From positions 620,001 through 684,000 of the forward strand of contig NZ_JAJNOD010000001.1 in the NCBI RefSeq assembly GCF_021044885.1: a DNA stretch of 64,000 nucleotides, in the 5' to 3' direction. Positions 7,562-17,149 of this stretch are shown in pieces; positions within the stretch are counted from its first letter, which is position 1, and every line of letters begins with the position of its first letter. The stretch is from Microbacterium nymphoidis. Its GTDB lineage: Bacteria > Actinomycetota > Actinomycetes > Actinomycetales > Microbacteriaceae. Below the pieces are notes generated by a model. That model ran no database searches, was not told the origin of the DNA, and worked only from the letters and a program-made list of their open reading frames with translations. A program made the translations under genes and the position numbers.

Positions 7562-9064
7562 TCAGGGCTGATAAGGCGAGTAGGGCGACCCGGGAGAGCC
7601 GCGCATCGCCAGGCCTGAGTCGGCACCCGCCATGATGCCGTCCCCGTCGGAATCATCGATGGGTGTGATGAATCCGCCGCCGAGCTGATCGAGATCAGCG
7701 CGCCCGATTTCGTACAGGTCCAGATGCGATCCGTCGCTCATCGGATCGTTGCTGTCCGGGAGAGAATCGCCATCGAGGTTGCGCTGCAGGAGGAACTCGG
7801 AACGCAAGACCCCCGAATCGGGAGCGGTCTCGAGATCATCGAGCAGACCGTTCGTGCCGAACGACAGCGTCGCATCGAACACGCCATTGTGGTCTGCATC
7901 GAACGCATCGATCTGAGCACGGGTGAACGGACGGCCCTCCATGAGGTCGAGCACGCCGTCGTTCTCAGAATCGAGATCGAGGTAGCTGGGCACTCCGTCG
8001 CCGAGGACGGGCAGGATGAGGATGTCGCCGTCGTGATCGTCGTCGCCGAACACGCCGTTGTGGCTCACGTCCTCCTCGGTGTCGAGGATTCCGTCGTTGT
8101 CCGAATCCAGATCGCACCGGTCGACCACGCCGTCGGCGTCGGTATCCCGGGTAAGCGACTTGTCGTTCACCACGAAGCACGCCCTTGGGTCGGCCTGGAG
8201 TGTCGCAGTGGCGCTGTTGTTCGTCACGGGAGTCTCGCCCCCGCCGGTCCCGGCATCCACGACGGCGGCCGCTACGCCCGGGGCCCCGGTGTTCCCCTCG
8301 ATTGGGGTCACGACGAAGCTGATGCGCAGGGTCTGCCCGGGCGCGAGCACCACAGCGGCGATCACGCGGAACGGATCCGTCACCGTGCCGGTTCCCGAGA
8401 TCATGACCTGGTCGTTGATCACGGCGTAGACCGCGCCGTCCACCTGGGCGGTGGTCTGACCAGGGTCGAAATCGGTGTGGAAGCCCGGCGCACCGGGCAT
8501 CTCGACGGCGAAGGCGATGGTGCCGCTCGTCTGGGCCTCACCCACATTCGTGATCTCGACGACGACGTCCGTCGCCGTCTGCAGCGCCCGGTCCGGAACG
8601 ATCACGTTCGGCGTGAGGTCGGGTGCCAGCGTCGACGTTGGTGTGGGTGTGGGGCTGATGGTTGGCGTTGGCGTTGGGCTGACGGTGGGCGTCGGCGTCG
8701 GGCCGACTGTGGGCGTGGGCGTCGGCGTCGGGCTGACGGTGGGCGTCGGCGTCGGGCTGACTGTGGGTGTCGGCGTCGGGCTGACTGTGGGCAGCGGCGA
8801 CGGACTCGCGGTGCGTATCGGCGACGGACTCGCCGACGGCGTTGAACACGGCCCCGCGGCGTTTGCGGCCGGCCCTGTCATGACGATGCCGCTGACGGCG
8901 AAGCCCAGCACGAGCACCGTGCCCGCGGCGAGGACGGCGGATCTGCTCCGCGTCCGCGAGACCATCAGCGCGATACCGCCGACGATGAGAACAAGAGCGA
9001 TGATGCCCCACGGAAGTGCGCTGTCGGAACCGGTGCTCGCGAGCACGCAGTCGTCAGTAACCAT
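7562..9064 (-). CDS. surface protein with N-terminal LASTG-type anchor and thrombospondin type 3 repeats
   Basis: 500 residues. Residues 9-35 look like a sortase signal (LASTG, a hydrophobic stretch, then RTRSRS) but at the wrong end of the protein. A second hydrophobic stretch ending near ANAAGPC follows, resembling a signal peptide. Then come a PTPTPTVS linker, a beta-rich domain (about residues 170-305) with [13 protein letters not shown] features of DUF11/CARDB modules, and Asp-rich calcium loops such as [12 protein letters not shown] and DSDNDGILD. The ATG at 9064 has a GGGGA purine run before it; an in-frame extension to 9550 is unsupported. The protein is probably envelope-anchored; its ligand is unknown. 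Confidence 0.75.
   Translation of the reverse strand: MVTDDCVLASTGSDSALPWGIIALVLIVGGIALMVSRTRSRSAVLAAGTVLVLGFAVSGIVMTGPAANAAGPCSTPSASPSPIRTASPSPLPTVSPTPTPTVSPTPTPTVSPTPTPTPTVGPTPTPTVSPTPTPTISPTPTPTSTLAPDLTPNVIVPDRALQTATDVVVEITNVGEAQTSGTIAFAVEMPGAPGFHTDFDPGQTTAQVDGAVYAVINDQVMISGTGTVTDPFRVIAAVVLAPGQTLRISFVVTPIEGNTGAPGVAAAVVDAGTGGGETPVTNNSATATLQADPRACFVVNDKSLTRDTDADGVVDRCDLDSDNDGILDTEEDVSHNGVFGDDDHDGDILILPVLGDGVPSYLDLDSENDGVLDLMEGRPFTRAQIDAFDADHNGVFDATLSFGTNGLLDDLETAPDSGVLRSEFLLQRNLDGDSLPDSNDPMSDGSHLDLYEIGRADLDQLGGGFITPIDDSDGDGIMAGADSGLAMRGSPGSPYSPYQP
8635..8800 (-). repeat. 24-bp repeat encoding a Pro-Thr linker
   Basis: Degenerate 24-bp units of the type GTGGGCGTCGGCGTCGGGCT (plus-strand view) repeat about six times and encode PTPTPTVS on the minus strand. 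They form the flexible stalk between the membrane part and the folded domains of the surface protein. Confidence 0.8.
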
Positions 9065-9189
9065 AGATTCCCCAATCCCCCCGGCTACTACTCGGATTGT
9101 CGAAGAGTACGGCATGAACGCGACTTTGCCTGCATCCCGCGGATGCCGGCCGACCCGCGCACCGGCTCCTGCGCTGCTACGGTGACTGA

Positions 9190-10026
9190 GTGACGCGGAG
9201 ATATTCAGAGGTCGATGTCTTCTCCCCGGTGGCATTCCTCGGCAATCCGGTGGCGGTCGTGCACGACGCCGAGGGACTGACCTCAGAGCAGATGCAGCGC
9301 TTCGCGAAGTGGACCAACCTCGCCGAGACGACATTCCTACTCCCGCCGACCACAGCGGCTGCGGACTACCGCGTTCGCATCTTCTCTGCCACGCAGGAGT
9401 TCCCGTTCGCGGGGCATCCGACGCTCGGGTCGGCGCTCGCGTGGCTGCGAGGCGGTGGCGTTCCACAACGTCCGGGCGAGGTCGTGCAGGAGTGTGGCGC
9501 GGGACTCGTGCGCGTGCGCGTCGACGAACAGATGCTGGCCTTCGAGGCACCGCCGCTCACGCGGTTCGAACCAGTGGGGGAGCCGGAGCTGGAACAGGTC
9601 GCGGGAGCGCTGGGCATCGAACGGTCCCGGATCGTGGATGCATCCTGGCTGGTGAACGGGCCCGGGTGGATCGGTGTGCGGCTCGCGAACGCCGCGGAGG
9701 TGCTGGCGCTTCGCCCGGATCCCGCTGATCTCGGCTCTCTCTGCATCGGTGTCGTCGGCGAGCACGCACCCGGCAACGATGCTCGCTTCGAGGTTCGCGC
9801 GTTTCTCGGCGGTGATCCGGTCTGGGAGGACCCGATCACCGGCAGCCTGAACGCTGGACTCGCTCACTGGCTGCGCGAGTCCGGGGAACCGGTCGGCGGC
9901 GGCTACACCGCGGCGCAGGGTACGGCGATCGGTCACGAGGGACGCGTCAAGGTGAGCTACGAGGGCGATCGGATCTGGATCGGCGGACACGCGGTCGTCT
10001 GCGTCCACGGAGAAGTCACTCTGTGA
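9190..10026 (+). CDS. PhzF-family isomerase-like protein
   Basis: 278 residues. The N-terminus ([20 protein letters not shown]), the AETTFLLPP segment with the catalytic glutamate position, the [13 protein letters not shown] motif and the [13 protein letters not shown] block near the C-terminus are all typical of PhzF-like proteins. The founding member isomerises a phenazine precursor, but most relatives have unknown substrates and no phenazine genes are nearby. TACGGT lies six bases before the GTG start. The stop codon is inside the first copy of an 80-bp tandem repeat. Confidence 0.88.
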   Translation: MTRRYSEVDVFSPVAFLGNPVAVVHDAEGLTSEQMQRFAKWTNLAETTFLLPPTTAAADYRVRIFSATQEFPFAGHPTLGSALAWLRGGGVPQRPGEVVQECGAGLVRVRVDEQMLAFEAPPLTRFEPVGEPELEQVAGALGIERSRIVDASWLVNGPGWIGVRLANAAEVLALRPDPADLGSLCIGVVGEHAPGNDARFEVRAFLGGDPVWEDPITGSLNAGLAHWLRESGEPVGGGYTAAQGTAIGHEGRVKVSYEGDRIWIGGHAVVCVHGEVTL

Positions 10027-10203
10027 ACGACACATCCAGGCAAGCGGGTACTGCTCTGGACCGGCGGACAAGGCTCGCCGCGTCGACGGACAGGTCATCC
10101 TGTGAATGAGACATCCTGGCAAGCGGGTACTGCTCTGGACCGGCGGACAAGGCTCGCGTGCGTCGACGGACAGGTCATCCTGTGAATGAGACATCCTGGC
10201 AAG
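10021..10203. repeat. 79/80-bp tandem direct repeat at the end of phzF
   Basis: Two nearly identical units (10021-10099 and 10100-10179) and a 24-base partial third copy (10180-10203). They start CTGTGAAYGA, and the first copy supplies the last codon and stop of phzF. The region up to the next gene at 10217 contains nothing else. Confidence 0.9.
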
Positions 10204-10216
10204 AGGGAGCGGCGAC

Positions 10217-10717
10217 ATGCTGGTGAAGACCACGTACCGCACGGTGCGGGAGGAGGGCGTCGTCCCGGCGTCGCCCGCGGAGGTCTGGCGGGTTCTGACC
10301 GACCCGGCCGCCATGGTGGCCGTTGATGATCATCCCGTCGACATCGTCGAGCCCAGCGGTGATCCGGCGCTGGCGGGGTCGCGATGGGTGGAGGTGCACG
10401 AGCCGTCCTGCGGCAGCGATCGAGTTCCTGTCCGGGTGGCGGAATCCGAGACCGCAGTCCGGCAGGTGCTTCAGCTCTGGCAGCGCGGGATCCGGATGAC
10501 TATCGACCGCCGCCTGGAGCACATCGCTCCCGATTCGACGCGCGTGATCGTGACCACCAGCTATCGGCCGTCGCTCGCCGGGCGTGTGGGACAACAGGTG
10601 CTGCCCTGGTTGCTGCTCGCTATCGGTGTGATGCCGAAGCTCGCCGCGGACGACGACGATTCCTGGTTTGATCGTCTGGGATCGTCCGCGCGTTCGGCCC
10701 CGGACACGCGCGCCTGA
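10217..10717 (+). CDS. SRPBCC-family (START-like) protein
   Basis: 166 residues. The VPASPAEVWRVLTDPAAM opening and the alternating beta strands fit the SRPBCC/polyketide-cyclase fold, which forms a deep hydrophobic ligand pocket. No catalytic residues can be named. The start is set by GAGGGAG upstream of the ATG at 10217; the ribosome binding site lies just past the tandem repeat. It converges on the broken MFS gene. Confidence 0.7.
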   Translation: MLVKTTYRTVREEGVVPASPAEVWRVLTDPAAMVAVDDHPVDIVEPSGDPALAGSRWVEVHEPSCGSDRVPVRVAESETAVRQVLQLWQRGIRMTIDRRLEHIAPDSTRVIVTTSYRPSLAGRVGQQVLPWLLLAIGVMPKLAADDDDSWFDRLGSSARSAPDTRA

Positions 10718-10733
10718 CAAAGGTCGCCGCAGT

Positions 10734-12004
10734 TCAGCGATCGGTCTCGTCTTCGTGCCGGACCGTCCGCAGTGGCGAGAAGAGCACGATCGCCGCTGCC
10801 AGGATGAACACGAGCGCACCGATGCCGATCGTCGCCGTGAAGCCCAGCAGCGTCATCAGAACGCCGGTCGCGAGAGCCCCGAAGAAGAACACGACGCGAT
10901 TGGCCGTGCGAATCGTGGCGTTCATCCGGCCCTGGATCTCGTCGGGCGCGATGGCCTGTCGGTAGGAGATGTCGTTGGTGTCCTCGATGCCCATCGCGAG
11001 CGACGAGAGGAACAGTGCACCGGCCACCACCGGCAAGCCGAGACGGAGATCCGTTGTCGCGGACAGGGGGAGGAGCGCGAGCGCCAGCCAGGGCAGCACG
11101 ATGAGCGCTCGGCCGCACAGAATCGCCCGCCCGGCACCGAGGACCGCCCCGAGGCGCGGTGCAAGGAAAGCGCCGAGGAAGCCACCGACGCCGCCGGCCG
11201 CGAGAACGAGACCGAACCCCCAGTCCGGCAGTCCGAGGTGGCGCAGGGCGTACACGCCGAATGTCGTGGTCATGATGCTGTTTCCCAGGAACCAGACGTG
11301 CACGGAGAGCGCGAGCGGGCGAAGCGTGCGGTGCCGGTAGGTGAAGCGCACCCCGTCGGCGATGTCGTGGCCCACGTGCCTGCCCGCGCCGCGCCGTGCC
11401 GGACGCGGCTCGTGCACCCGGATCCGCGACTGGAGGACGGCTGCGACAACGTTGACGAGGCCGTCCAGGTGAACAGCCAGGACGGACCGATCACTCTCAG
11501 CAGGAGGCCGCCCTGTGCGGGTCCGGCGGTCTCCGCCACGGTGTTGCTCTGTCCCACGCGCGCATCCGCAGCCACGAGCGATGCCCGTGGGACGATGCGG
11601 GGAAGGAGCGGCTGGGCGGCTGAGTCAGTGAACAGTGTGAGGACGCCCAGGGCAAGGGACACGGCTGCCATGGTCCAGATATTCAGTGCGCCGGTGAGGA
11701 TCAGCACCGGAACGGCGCCGAGGACGACTGCTCGACCCAGGGTCGTGACCACAAGGGTGCGCTGGCGTCGCCAGCGATCCATGAGCGCACCGATGATCAA
11801 TCCGAGGAACAGGTAGGGCACCACGCCGAGCGCCGTCAGCACGCCGATCTCGCCAGGGCTCGCATGCAGCACGGTGACGATGAGGATCTGGAAGCCGACG
11901 CCCGCCACGGCCCCGCCGAATGCCCGAAGGGTGGTGGCGCCCCAGAAGAACGCGAACGGGGGATCGCGCAGCACCTCGGGTCTTCGCTTCGCCGCCTCGC
12001 GCAT
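10734..12004 (-). pseudogene. MFS exporter gene with a frameshift
   Basis: The first part, from the ATG at 12004, encodes about 170 residues of an MFS transporter (membrane segments, then ALMDRWRRQR between helices 2 and 3, and AGPAQGGLLLRVIGPSW). The remaining six helices are in another frame ending at 10734 and, read back, join as AVHLDGLVNVVAAVLQSRIR. The switch lies near 11475-11490 and is repaired by adding one base. It is either a recent pseudogene or a base missing from the assembly. TAGCCT lies six bases before the ATG, a leaderless arrangement. Confidence 0.8.
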
Positions 12005-12130
12005 CCTCCGAGGCTATCGGTCGCCGTGTATGTCGCCGCCCGCTGGAAGGTGCACACCACGTCGCGTACACCGGCGCGGGATGCGATGTCCATCTCTGCG
12101 AGCGGCATCGCAAAACTCCAGAAACAGAAA

Positions 12131-12169
12131 GAGCCCCGGAGGTCTGATCACTCAGAATCTCCGGGGCTC
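12131..12169 (-). terminator. Rho-independent terminator of tRNA-Leu(GAG)
   Basis: Perfect 11-bp arms (GAGCCCCGGAG and its complement) with a 17-nt loop, followed on the minus strand by a T-rich run (TTTCTGTTTCTGG). It sits seven bases past the tRNA 3' end. Confidence 0.8.
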
Positions 12170-12175
12170 ATCACG

Positions 12176-12259
12176 TGCGCGAAGGGGGACTTGAACCCCC
12201 ACGCCCTATCGGGCACTAGCACCTCAAGCTAGCGCGTCTACCTATTCCGCCACCCGCGC
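12176..12259 (-). tRNA. tRNA-Leu (anticodon GAG)
   Basis: 84 nt. The acceptor stem GCGCGGG pairs with TTCGCGC through two G-U pairs. The anticodon stem CTAGC/GCTAG encloses the loop TTGAGGT, giving anticodon GAG for CUC/CUU. A long variable arm (GCCCGATAGGGC) is the mark of leucine tRNAs, and the T arm GGGGGTTCAAGTCCCCC is complete. The 3' CCA is not encoded. Confidence 0.95.
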
Positions 12260-12382
12260 GTGATGTTTTGTTGCCGTCTTCCCGATCCGTTTCCGGCCCG
12301 TTCCGACAAGATACGACTTTAGCACGACTGTTCGTGACGTCGCGAACACGGGGCGACCTCGGGCGTGCCGTACCGTGGAACC

Positions 12383-13678
12383 ATGGCCCAGGATGAGACT
12401 CCCGAGGTCGCGCGCATCGCCGCCGATCTGATCCGATTCGACACCAGCAACTACGGCGAGGGGCGTGCCAACGGCGAGCGCGAAGCAGCCGAGTACGTGG
12501 TCGCCTACCTCGGTGCGCTGGGGTTGCAGACCGAGACGTACGAGTCGGCGCCCGGTCGCACCAGCGTGATGACCCGCATCGCCGGCCGCGATGCGTCCAA
12601 GCCCGCCCTCGTGCTGCACGGGCACCTCGACGTGGTGCCGGCCGTCGCCGCTGACTGGAGTGTCGACCCGTTCGCCGGCGAGATCCGCGACGGGCTCCTG
12701 TGGGGCCGCGGCGCCGTCGACATGAAGGGCATGGACGCCATGATCCTCACCGCGGTCGCCGAGCTGGTCCGCGCGGGCGAGCAGCCGGAGCGCGACCTCA
12801 TCGTCGTGTTCTTCGCCGACGAGGAGGCCGGCGGCGAGTACGGGTCGGCCCGGGTGGTGGAGGAGCGTCCCGAGTGGTTCGATGGCGCCACCGAGGCCAT
12901 CAGCGAGGTCGGCGGGTACTCCGTCGACGTGGCAGGACAGCGGTCGTACCTGTTGCAGGTGGGGGAGAAGGCCCTGCTGTGGCTGCGCCTCAGCGCATCC
13001 GGAACCGCAGGGCACGGCAGTGGCTACCACCGTGACAACGCCGTGACGAAGCTGGCGCGCGCGGTCGCACTCCTCGGCGAACGCGACTGGCCGGTGGTGC
13101 TCACCGACACCACGCGCGAGCTGGTCGCTCGGATCCGCGAGATCGCCGGTGCGGACACTACCGACCCCGACGAGCTCGCTGCGTTCGCGGGGGCTGCCCA
13201 GCGGTTCCTGCGTTCGTCCTGGCGCACCACCACGAATCCCACGGGTCTCACCGCCGGCTACAAGCACAACGTGATCCCCGACCACGCGGAAGCGCTCATC
13301 GACGTTCGCGTGCTTCCCGGCACGGAGGAGCAGTTCCTCGTGGAGCTGCGCGAACTGCTGGGGGAGGACATCACCGTCGAGACCGTCGTGGGGGACGTCG
13401 GGCTGGAGACGCCGTTCGCGGGAGAGCTCGTCGAGGCGATGGTCGCGGTGCTCGGCCGGCACGATCCGGGAGCCCCCGTCCTGCCGTACCTCCTTTCCGG
13501 TGGCACCGACAACAAGGCGCTGGGCCGGCTCGGCATCACCGGATACGGTTTCGCCCCGTTGCGCCTCCCTGCCGATCTGGACTTCACGGGTATGTTCCAT
13601 GGAGTCGATGAGCGAGTGCCTGTCGACTCACTCGTGTTCGGTCAGCAAGTGCTGATCGACCTTCTGCGGAGCTACTGA
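12383..13678 (+). CDS. M20-family metallopeptidase
   Basis: 431 residues. LHGHLDVVPA carries the first zinc histidine and its aspartate, GRGAVDMKGMDA the bridging aspartate, and FFADEEAGGEYG the catalytic and zinc glutamates. A dimerisation domain with GTAGHGSGYH follows. These enzymes are dipeptidases, aminoacylases or deacylases acting on N-acyl or peptide bonds; the exact substrate is not evident. TACCGT lies exactly six bases before the ATG at 12383, which is preferred to the in-frame ATG at 12365. The uppP gene follows after three bases, so the two are probably co-transcribed. Confidence 0.88.
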   Translation: MAQDETPEVARIAADLIRFDTSNYGEGRANGEREAAEYVVAYLGALGLQTETYESAPGRTSVMTRIAGRDASKPALVLHGHLDVVPAVAADWSVDPFAGEIRDGLLWGRGAVDMKGMDAMILTAVAELVRAGEQPERDLIVVFFADEEAGGEYGSARVVEERPEWFDGATEAISEVGGYSVDVAGQRSYLLQVGEKALLWLRLSASGTAGHGSGYHRDNAVTKLARAVALLGERDWPVVLTDTTRELVARIREIAGADTTDPDELAAFAGAAQRFLRSSWRTTTNPTGLTAGYKHNVIPDHAEALIDVRVLPGTEEQFLVELRELLGEDITVETVVGDVGLETPFAGELVEAMVAVLGRHDPGAPVLPYLLSGGTDNKALGRLGITGYGFAPLRLPADLDFTGMFHGVDERVPVDSLVFGQQVLIDLLRSY

Positions 13679-13681
13679 TAC

Positions 13682-14518
13682 ATGCACGTTCTCGAGGCGA
13701 TCATCCTGGGCATCGTCCAGGGTCTCACCGAGTTCCTACCCATCTCCTCCAGCGCACACCTGCGCGTCGTGGGGCTCATGCTGCCCGGTGGAGCCGACCC
13801 GGGTGCGACGTTCACGGCCGTGACCCAGCTCGGAACCGAGCTGGCTGTCATCATCTTCTTCTGGCGCACGATCATGCGCATCATCTCGCGATGGGCGCAA
13901 TCGCTTACCGGGAAGGTGGCGCGCAACGATCCGGATGCCCGCATGGGATGGCTGGTGATCATCGGCACCATTCCGATCGGTGTGGTCGGCTTCCTGGCGC
14001 AGGAGCAGATCCGCGGGCCGTTCCGCAACCTGTGGCTGGTGGCCGGCGTGCTCATCGTCTTCGGTCTGATCCTCGGACTTGCGGACTATCTCGGCAAGAA
14101 GAACCGCGAGCTGCAGGATCTGACCTACCCGAGCGGTCTGGCGTTCGGTCTCGCCCAGGTGCTCGCCCTCATCCCGGGCGTCTCCCGCTCCGGGGCGACC
14201 ACGACGATGGGGCTGGCGCTCGGCTTCTCCCGCACGGCCGCGGCCGAGTACTCCTTCCTGCTGGCCATTCCGGCCGTCTTCGGGTCAGGCCTGTACGAGC
14301 TGTACAAGAGCTTTGACGAGACCGGCCAGACGTACTCCATGGGCGACACGGCCATCGCGACCGTGGTGGCTTTCGTGGTCGGCATCCTCGTGATCAAGTA
14401 CCTGATGCAGTACCTCAAGAAGGGCAGCTTCCTGCCGTTCGTGATCTACCGCGTCGTGCTCGGGGTCGTGCTCATGATCCTGCTCGGGTTCGGAGTGATC
14501 CCCGCGATATCGGCCTGA
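13682..14518 (+). CDS. uppP: undecaprenyl-diphosphatase
   Basis: 278 residues with about eight membrane segments. [17 protein letters not shown] near the N-terminus and the [13 protein letters not shown] loop near residue 165 are the two signature active-site blocks of UppP (BacA). The enzyme recycles undecaprenyl pyrophosphate to the monophosphate carrier used for peptidoglycan and other envelope polymers, and gives basal bacitracin resistance. It starts three bases after the peptidase stop codon. Confidence 0.95.
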   Translation: MHVLEAIILGIVQGLTEFLPISSSAHLRVVGLMLPGGADPGATFTAVTQLGTELAVIIFFWRTIMRIISRWAQSLTGKVARNDPDARMGWLVIIGTIPIGVVGFLAQEQIRGPFRNLWLVAGVLIVFGLILGLADYLGKKNRELQDLTYPSGLAFGLAQVLALIPGVSRSGATTTMGLALGFSRTAAAEYSFLLAIPAVFGSGLYELYKSFDETGQTYSMGDTAIATVVAFVVGILVIKYLMQYLKKGSFLPFVIYRVVLGVVLMILLGFGVIPAISA

Positions 14519-14529
14519 TCCTCTCGGCT

Positions 14530-14566
14530 CGATGGCCCGCGACGTCACGGACGCTGCGGGCCATCG
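14530..14566. terminator. stem-loop between uppP and the PAC2 gene
   Basis: 11-bp perfect arms (CGATGGCCCGC at 14530 and its complement ending 14566) with a 15-nt loop. It overlaps the last codons of the convergent PAC2 gene and can serve both genes. Confidence 0.65.
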
Positions 14567-15405
14567 CCGTCTCGGCGCAGATAGCGCTCGAACTCGCGGG
14601 CGAGCGCATCGCCCGTGGCCTCGGGGGAGTCCCACTCGTCCCGGGCGCGCTCCAGCTCGCTCACGTAGGCCGCGAGTTCCTCGTCTTCCGCAACGGCCGC
14701 ATCCACCGCGGCCTCCCATCGACGCCCCTCGGCTTCGAGGGACCCGTGCGACGGCTCGGTACCGGTGATCTCCCCGATCGCAGAGATGAGGGCGAGCGCT
14801 CCCAGGGGGCTGGGGCCCTGTCCCGCGGTGTAATGGGGCAGGCTCGCCCAGAGGCTCAGGCCGGGAACGCCGACCTTCTCCATCGCGAGCGACAGCACCG
14901 ACAGGATGCCAACGGGACCCTCGTACTGCGAGCGTTCGAAGCCGGATTCGCCGCGTATGTCGGCGTTGTCGCTGGAGGCATGGACCGGCACCTTCCGCGT
15001 GTGCGGCACGTCGGACATCATGCCGCCGAGGGTCACGAAGCCCGTCACGTCCGCGGCCAGCGCCTGATCGACGATCTCGGAGGCAAACCCCTGCCATGCC
15101 CGAGCGGGCTCGGTACCCGAGAGCAGCCAGACCTCGGGCGTCGCAGCGCCCACCGGGCGCCAGAGGGACGCTCCCGGCCAGGTGAGCGTGCGCTCACCCG
15201 TGGCGCCGTAAGAAATGGCGGGACGGGTGTACTGGTAGTCGAAGTAGAGCTCGGGGTCCACCGACCAGACCTTCTCGTACGACCCGGCTTCCCGGAGTGC
15301 GGTCAGCGCGCTCGTGGCCGCTTCGCCCGCGTCGTTCCAGCCGTCGAACGCGGCGACGAGGATCCGTGATCCGAGCCCGTGGAGAGGGCGATGCCTGTTC
15401 GTCAT
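14545..15405 (-). CDS. PAC2-family protein
   Basis: 286 residues. The opening LVAAFDGWNDAGEAAT, the GTEPARAW segment, VTLGGMMSDVPHTR and LWASLPHYTAGQGPSP match the PAC2 family, named after a eukaryotic proteasome assembly chaperone. The bacterial members are conserved in actinobacteria but their role is unknown to me. It is transcribed away from the HAD gene; TAAGCT lies exactly six bases before its ATG. Its position near the pafBC locus is of interest because the proteasome genes themselves are absent here. Confidence 0.85.
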   Translation of the reverse strand: MTNRHRPLHGLGSRILVAAFDGWNDAGEAATSALTALREAGSYEKVWSVDPELYFDYQYTRPAISYGATGERTLTWPGASLWRPVGAATPEVWLLSGTEPARAWQGFASEIVDQALAADVTGFVTLGGMMSDVPHTRKVPVHASSDNADIRGESGFERSQYEGPVGILSVLSLAMEKVGVPGLSLWASLPHYTAGQGPSPLGALALISAIGEITGTEPSHGSLEAEGRRWEAAVDAAVAEDEELAAYVSELERARDEWDSPEATGDALAREFERYLRRDGDGPQRP

Positions 15406-15461
15406 CGCTCCAGCTTAGGCAGGTGCCGGGCGGCCGGGGCGGCACCGGCTAGGCTGGTGCG
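15406..15461. promoter_or_regulatory. divergent leaderless promoters for the PAC2 and HAD genes
   Basis: The 56-base spacer has TAAGCT (minus strand, 15412-15417) six bases before the PAC2 ATG and TAGGCT (15450-15455) six bases before the HAD GTG. Each -10 box places the transcript start on the start codon. Confidence 0.6.
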
Positions 15462-16130
15462 GTGACCGCGCCCTCTCTCTCCGCTGTGCTCTGGGATATG
15501 GACGGAACCATCGTCGACACCGAACCGCTCTGGATGGCGGCGGAGACGGCACTGGTGGAATCGTTCGGGGGCAGCTGGGATCACGAACAGGCGCTCCAGC
15601 TCGTGGGCATGGGACTGGACACCTCGGCCCGCATTCTCCAGGACGCCGGTGTGCGCATGTCGGAGGACGCGATCATCGATCACCTCACCGACGCCGTGAT
15701 GTCGCAGCTGAGCCAGGGGCACGTGGTGTACCGGCCCGGCGCTCGCGAGCTGCTCGCCGCGAATCGCGCCGCAGGCCTCCGCAATGCACTGGTCACGATG
15801 TCGCACCGGCGCATGGCGCTGGTCGTCGCGGGCCTGCTCCCCGAGAACACCTTCGATCTGGTGGTCGGGGGAGACGAGGTCGCCCGACCCAAGCCGTTCC
15901 CCGATCCCTACCTTCAGGCCGCAGACGCTCTCGGCGTCGCCCCGAAGGAAGCCGTGGTGATCGAGGATTCCCCGGGCGGCACCCGCTCGGGTGTCGCTGC
16001 GGGAATCGCCACGATCGGCGTTCCCCACATGGTTCCCCTGGAGGGGCTCGGTGCCACCGTGCTCTGGCCCACTCTCGCTGACCGCACCCCGGATGATCTC
16101 CGCGGTGTGCACGAAAGGTTCACCCGATGA
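15462..16130 (+). CDS. HAD-superfamily phosphatase
   Basis: 222 residues. The DMDGTIVDTEPLW motif gives the nucleophile and acid/base aspartates, MSHRR supplies motif II, KPFPDPYL the lysine, and VIEDSPGGTRSG the metal-binding acidic pair. A helical cap between motifs I and II places it with the beta-phosphoglucomutase/phosphoglycolate type. The substrate cannot be read. The stop overlaps the trmI start (ATGA), so the two are translationally coupled. Confidence 0.85.
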   Translation: MTAPSLSAVLWDMDGTIVDTEPLWMAAETALVESFGGSWDHEQALQLVGMGLDTSARILQDAGVRMSEDAIIDHLTDAVMSQLSQGHVVYRPGARELLAANRAAGLRNALVTMSHRRMALVVAGLLPENTFDLVVGGDEVARPKPFPDPYLQAADALGVAPKEAVVIEDSPGGTRSGVAAGIATIGVPHMVPLEGLGATVLWPTLADRTPDDLRGVHERFTR

Positions 16131-17128
16131 CTTCCGCACGCCCCACCGGTCCCTTCCGCCTCGGCGACCGGGTGCAGCTGACCGGCCCGAAGAACCGGAT
16201 GCACACGGTCACGCTCAAGGAGGGCGGCGAGCTGCACACCCACCACGGTGTGCTGGCGCACAAGGACCTCGTCGGCCTGCCGGACGGGTCCGTCGTGCTC
16301 AACAGCAACGGGCACGAGTATCTGGCGCTGCGCCCGCTGCTGCGCGACTTCGTGATGTCGATGCCGCGCGGCGCCGCCATCGTCTATCCGAAGGACTCTG
16401 CACAGATCGTGTCGCAGGCCGACATCTTCCCGGGCGCTGTCGTGGTCGAGGCCGGAGTCGGCTCCGGGGCGCTCTCGCTGTCCCTGCTGCGCGCGATCGG
16501 CGCGGAAGGCCGCCTGTACTCGTTCGAGCGCCGCGAGGAGTTCGCCGATGTCGCCCGTGCGAACGGGGAGACCTTCTTCGGGGCGGTGCCCGAGAACTGG
16601 TCGATCACGCTCGGCGACCTCGCGGAGGCGCTGCCGGAGACGGTGTCCTCGGGCTCCGTCGACCGCGTCGTGCTCGACATGCTGGCGCCGTGGGACTGCA
16701 TGGATGCCGTCGCCGATGCCCTCGCACCCGGCGGCGTGGTGATCTGCTACGTCGCCACCGCTACCCAGCTGTCACGCGTGGCCGAGTACATCCGCGGCAT
16801 GGGCGTCTTCACCGACCCGGAGGCCAGCGAGACGATGGTGCGCGGCTGGCACGTCGAGGGGCTCGCCGTGCGACCCGATCACCGCATGATCGCCCACACG
16901 GGCTTCCTGCTGACGGCGCGCCGCCTGGCGCCCGGCACGGTCGCCCCCGAGGTCCGCCGCCGGGCGTCCAAGTCGAGTTATTCCGATGAGGACGTCGAAC
17001 TGTGGACGCCGGGAGCCGTGGGAGACCGCTCCATCACCGACAAGAATCTCCGCAAGCGCGTGCGCGAAGCGGAGAAGGGCGCCGCCGGAGCGCGCATCGC
17101 GCGCGGGGACGCGTCCGGCGAAGCCTGA
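16127..17128 (+). CDS. trmI: tRNA (adenine-58-N1)-methyltransferase
   Basis: 333 residues. An N-terminal beta domain (FRLGDRVQLTGPKNRMHTV) is followed by a class I methyltransferase core with VVEAGVGSGALSLSLLRAIG as the SAM-binding motif and VLDMLAPWDCMDA as motif IV. TrmI makes m1A58 in the T loop of tRNAs. In proteasome-bearing actinobacteria this gene usually stands directly upstream of the ARC/mpa ATPase gene; here the next gene is the FKBP-like lipoprotein, 21 bases downstream. Confidence 0.9.
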   Translation: MTSARPTGPFRLGDRVQLTGPKNRMHTVTLKEGGELHTHHGVLAHKDLVGLPDGSVVLNSNGHEYLALRPLLRDFVMSMPRGAAIVYPKDSAQIVSQADIFPGAVVVEAGVGSGALSLSLLRAIGAEGRLYSFERREEFADVARANGETFFGAVPENWSITLGDLAEALPETVSSGSVDRVVLDMLAPWDCMDAVADALAPGGVVICYVATATQLSRVAEYIRGMGVFTDPEASETMVRGWHVEGLAVRPDHRMIAHTGFLLTARRLAPGTVAPEVRRRASKSSYSDEDVELWTPGAVGDRSITDKNLRKRVREAEKGAAGARIARGDASGEA

Positions 17129-17149
17129 ACGGGATCGTAGACTGACATG

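Noticed and set aside
9190..10026. Phenazine biosynthesis locus
   Set aside because: Only a PhzF-like protein is present; no other phenazine genes occur, and most PhzF relatives lie outside that pathway.
17147..17149. ATG as start of the FKBP-like lipoprotein
   Set aside because: The adjacent GTG at 17150 fits the six-base spacing from TAGACT seen at many other genes, and the ATG has no ribosome binding site.
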